From an uncultured Roseburia sp. (lineage in GTDB: Bacteria; Bacillota; Clostridia; Lachnospirales; Lachnospiraceae): a stretch of 64,000 nucleotides of DNA. The stretch is taken from the NCBI GenBank assembly GCA_947174805.1, contig CAMWKH010000005.1, positions 1-64,000 of the forward strand, read 5' to 3'. Both the position numbers and the translations under genes were made by a program. The notes below the pieces were generated by a model. The model had not been told where the DNA came from. It saw only the letters and a list, made by a program, of their open reading frames with translations, and did no database searches. Positions within the stretch are counted from its first letter, which is position 1; every line of letters begins with the position of its first letter. Positions 63,056-64,000 of the stretch are shown here, piece by piece.

Positions 63056-64000
63056 TTATTTTATACCAGACAAATTCCGATATATCTGGCAGGATTTTTC
63101 CAAATCCTCCCCCCTTCCTTCCGCTACCACCCTTCCCTCTTCTAAAACCAAAATCTCGTCGGACGGTTCAATTTCTGACAACCGATGGGTAACAAAAATA
63201 ACGATTTTATGTATACTTCTCAATATTTTCATTATTTGCTGTTCATTCTCGCCATCCAAATCTGATGTCACCTCATCTAATAAATAGATATCTGCATTTA
63301 AAACCAACCCTCGCGCAATAGCCAAACACTGAATCTGCCCTCCGGAAAAATGCGTTCCATCCTCTCCCAATTCCGTATCATACTGCTTTGGCAAACTCAT
63401 AATATGCTCATGCATGCCAACCATCTGACATACCCTGGATACCTCGTCAAAACTTATCTGCCCATCTATCAACCTGAAGTTTTCTATGATACTCATATTA
63501 AAAAAAAAGGGCTTCTGCCTGATATACACTATTTTACTGTACAAATTCTCCGCTTCCAACTCCCTGATATCAATATCATTAATCAAAATGCTCCCCTCAT
63601 CCGGTGCATAATAGTTCATCAGCATATCTAACAGGGTGCTTTTCCCGCTTCCGTTATGTCCCACAATCACCTGAAATGAAGGCACTGTATACCGAAAATT
63701 AACATTCTTTAACACATCCTTTTCCATACCTTTATACTTAAATTTTAAGTTTTTTACCTCCAGGGATTGAACAGGTACATCCATTTCATTCTTAAAAAAC
63801 TGTGGTTTATGCAAATCTTCCTGCAAAAAACACATGATTTTATCCACAGATACAATAATCACTGCAAACTGCGCCTGAAACGTAATTAATTCCTGAACTA
63901 AAACAGAAAATCTCGAAGCATACGAATTAAAAGAATAGTACATTCCCACTGTCAGTTTTCCTATAATAATCTGCCAACAAGAAATCAGCAATATAATAAC
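63056..64000 (-). CDS. ABC exporter (membrane-ATPase fusion), partial
   Basis: C-terminal part of a peptide- or lantibiotic-exporter-type ABC protein. The frame stays open to the window edge, so the N-terminal membrane helices lie outside. The last transmembrane segment (LTVGMYYSFNSYASRFS region) is followed by the ATPase: Walker [14 protein letters not shown], signature FSGGQIQCLAIARG (FSGGQ for LSGGQ), Walker B IYLLDEVTSDLD and H-loop FVTHRLSEIE. Its gene ends just before the permease B leader. The neighbouring peptide genes make it a candidate exporter, although those peptides already carry signal sequences. Confidence 0.88.
   Translation of the reverse strand, partial: VIILLISCWQIIIGKLTVGMYYSFNSYASRFSVLVQELITFQAQFAVIIVSVDKIMCFLQEDLHKPQFFKNEMDVPVQSLEVKNLKFKYKGMEKDVLKNVNFRYTVPSFQVIVGHNGSGKSTLLDMLMNYYAPDEGSILINDIDIRELEAENLYSKIVYIRQKPFFFNMSIIENFRLIDGQISFDEVSRVCQMVGMHEHIMSLPKQYDTELGEDGTHFSGGQIQCLAIARGLVLNADIYLLDEVTSDLDGENEQQIMKILRSIHKIVIFVTHRLSEIEPSDEILVLEEGRVVAEGRGEDLEKSCQIYRNLSGIK

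Overview
The window looks like chromosome from an anaerobic gut-type Firmicute of the Lachnospiraceae (class Clostridia). Evidence: the ribosomal-protein/ECF/truA gene order, sigma-A promoters with 17-bp spacers, strong AGGAGG ribosome binding sites, a TSCPD protein, a YjfB-type motility protein, class B sortase, GH51/GH43/GH127 arabinan enzymes and moderate GC. The genus cannot be fixed from sequence alone. No rRNA, tRNA, CRISPR array, transposase or prophage was seen.

Layout. (1) 1-9016, minus strand: a housekeeping super-operon (AIR-synthase-like protein, Lrp regulator, aminotransferase, trmL, ecfA1-ecfA2-ecfT, truA, NagZ-like GH3), then rplM-rpsI from their own promoter with a structured leader. 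(2) 9.0-15.2 kb: cell-surface and small genes (VanW-domain protein, a 35-aa membrane peptide, a TPR-like protein, an exonuclease, a CE2-like esterase, an acyltransferase, a TSCPD protein). (3) 15.2-25.0 kb: an arabinoside-use locus. It has a sugar ABC importer, two GH51 arabinofuranosidases, an exported GH43 arabinanase and a divergent ArsR-type regulator with a beta-rich sensor domain. (4) 25.1-38.1 kb: a surface locus with a 3076-aa repeat protein, a class B sortase, a leucine-rich-repeat wall protein and a 5'-truncated dCTP-deaminase-fold membrane ORF. (5) 38.2-44.8 kb: MATE pump, thiazole branch of thiamine synthesis (fused thiS-thiG, thiH, tenI) and helD with a long structured 5' leader. 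(6) 44.8-52.6 kb: DUF4422 glycosyltransferase, cysteine-synthase-like enzyme, YjfB protein, a second arabinose cluster (GH127, GH27, GH43) and cbiK. (7) 52.8-56.1 kb: a 7TM hybrid histidine kinase and a lone receiver protein. (8) 56.2-64 kb: a partly duplicated cluster of short signal-peptide-bearing peptides, a 220-aa protein of unknown function, FtsX-type permeases, an ABC ATPase and a partial ABC exporter.

How it fits together. The exported GH43 probably cuts arabinan outside the cell, the ABC importer takes up the products, and cytoplasmic GH51, GH127, GH27 and GH43 enzymes release arabinose. Region 8 is the best candidate for an undescribed system. A two-gene module (50-aa secreted-peptide precursor plus 220-aa protein) occurs twice 3,190 bp apart with no net indel, contains a 422-bp perfectly identical tract, and sits beside two diverged FtsX permeases that share one ATPase. 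In the second copy the peptide's stop codon is lost. Other leads are the bistable helD leader, the ThiS-ThiG fusion with its internal Gly-Gly, and the terminator-bearing thiS leader that lacks a TPP aptamer.
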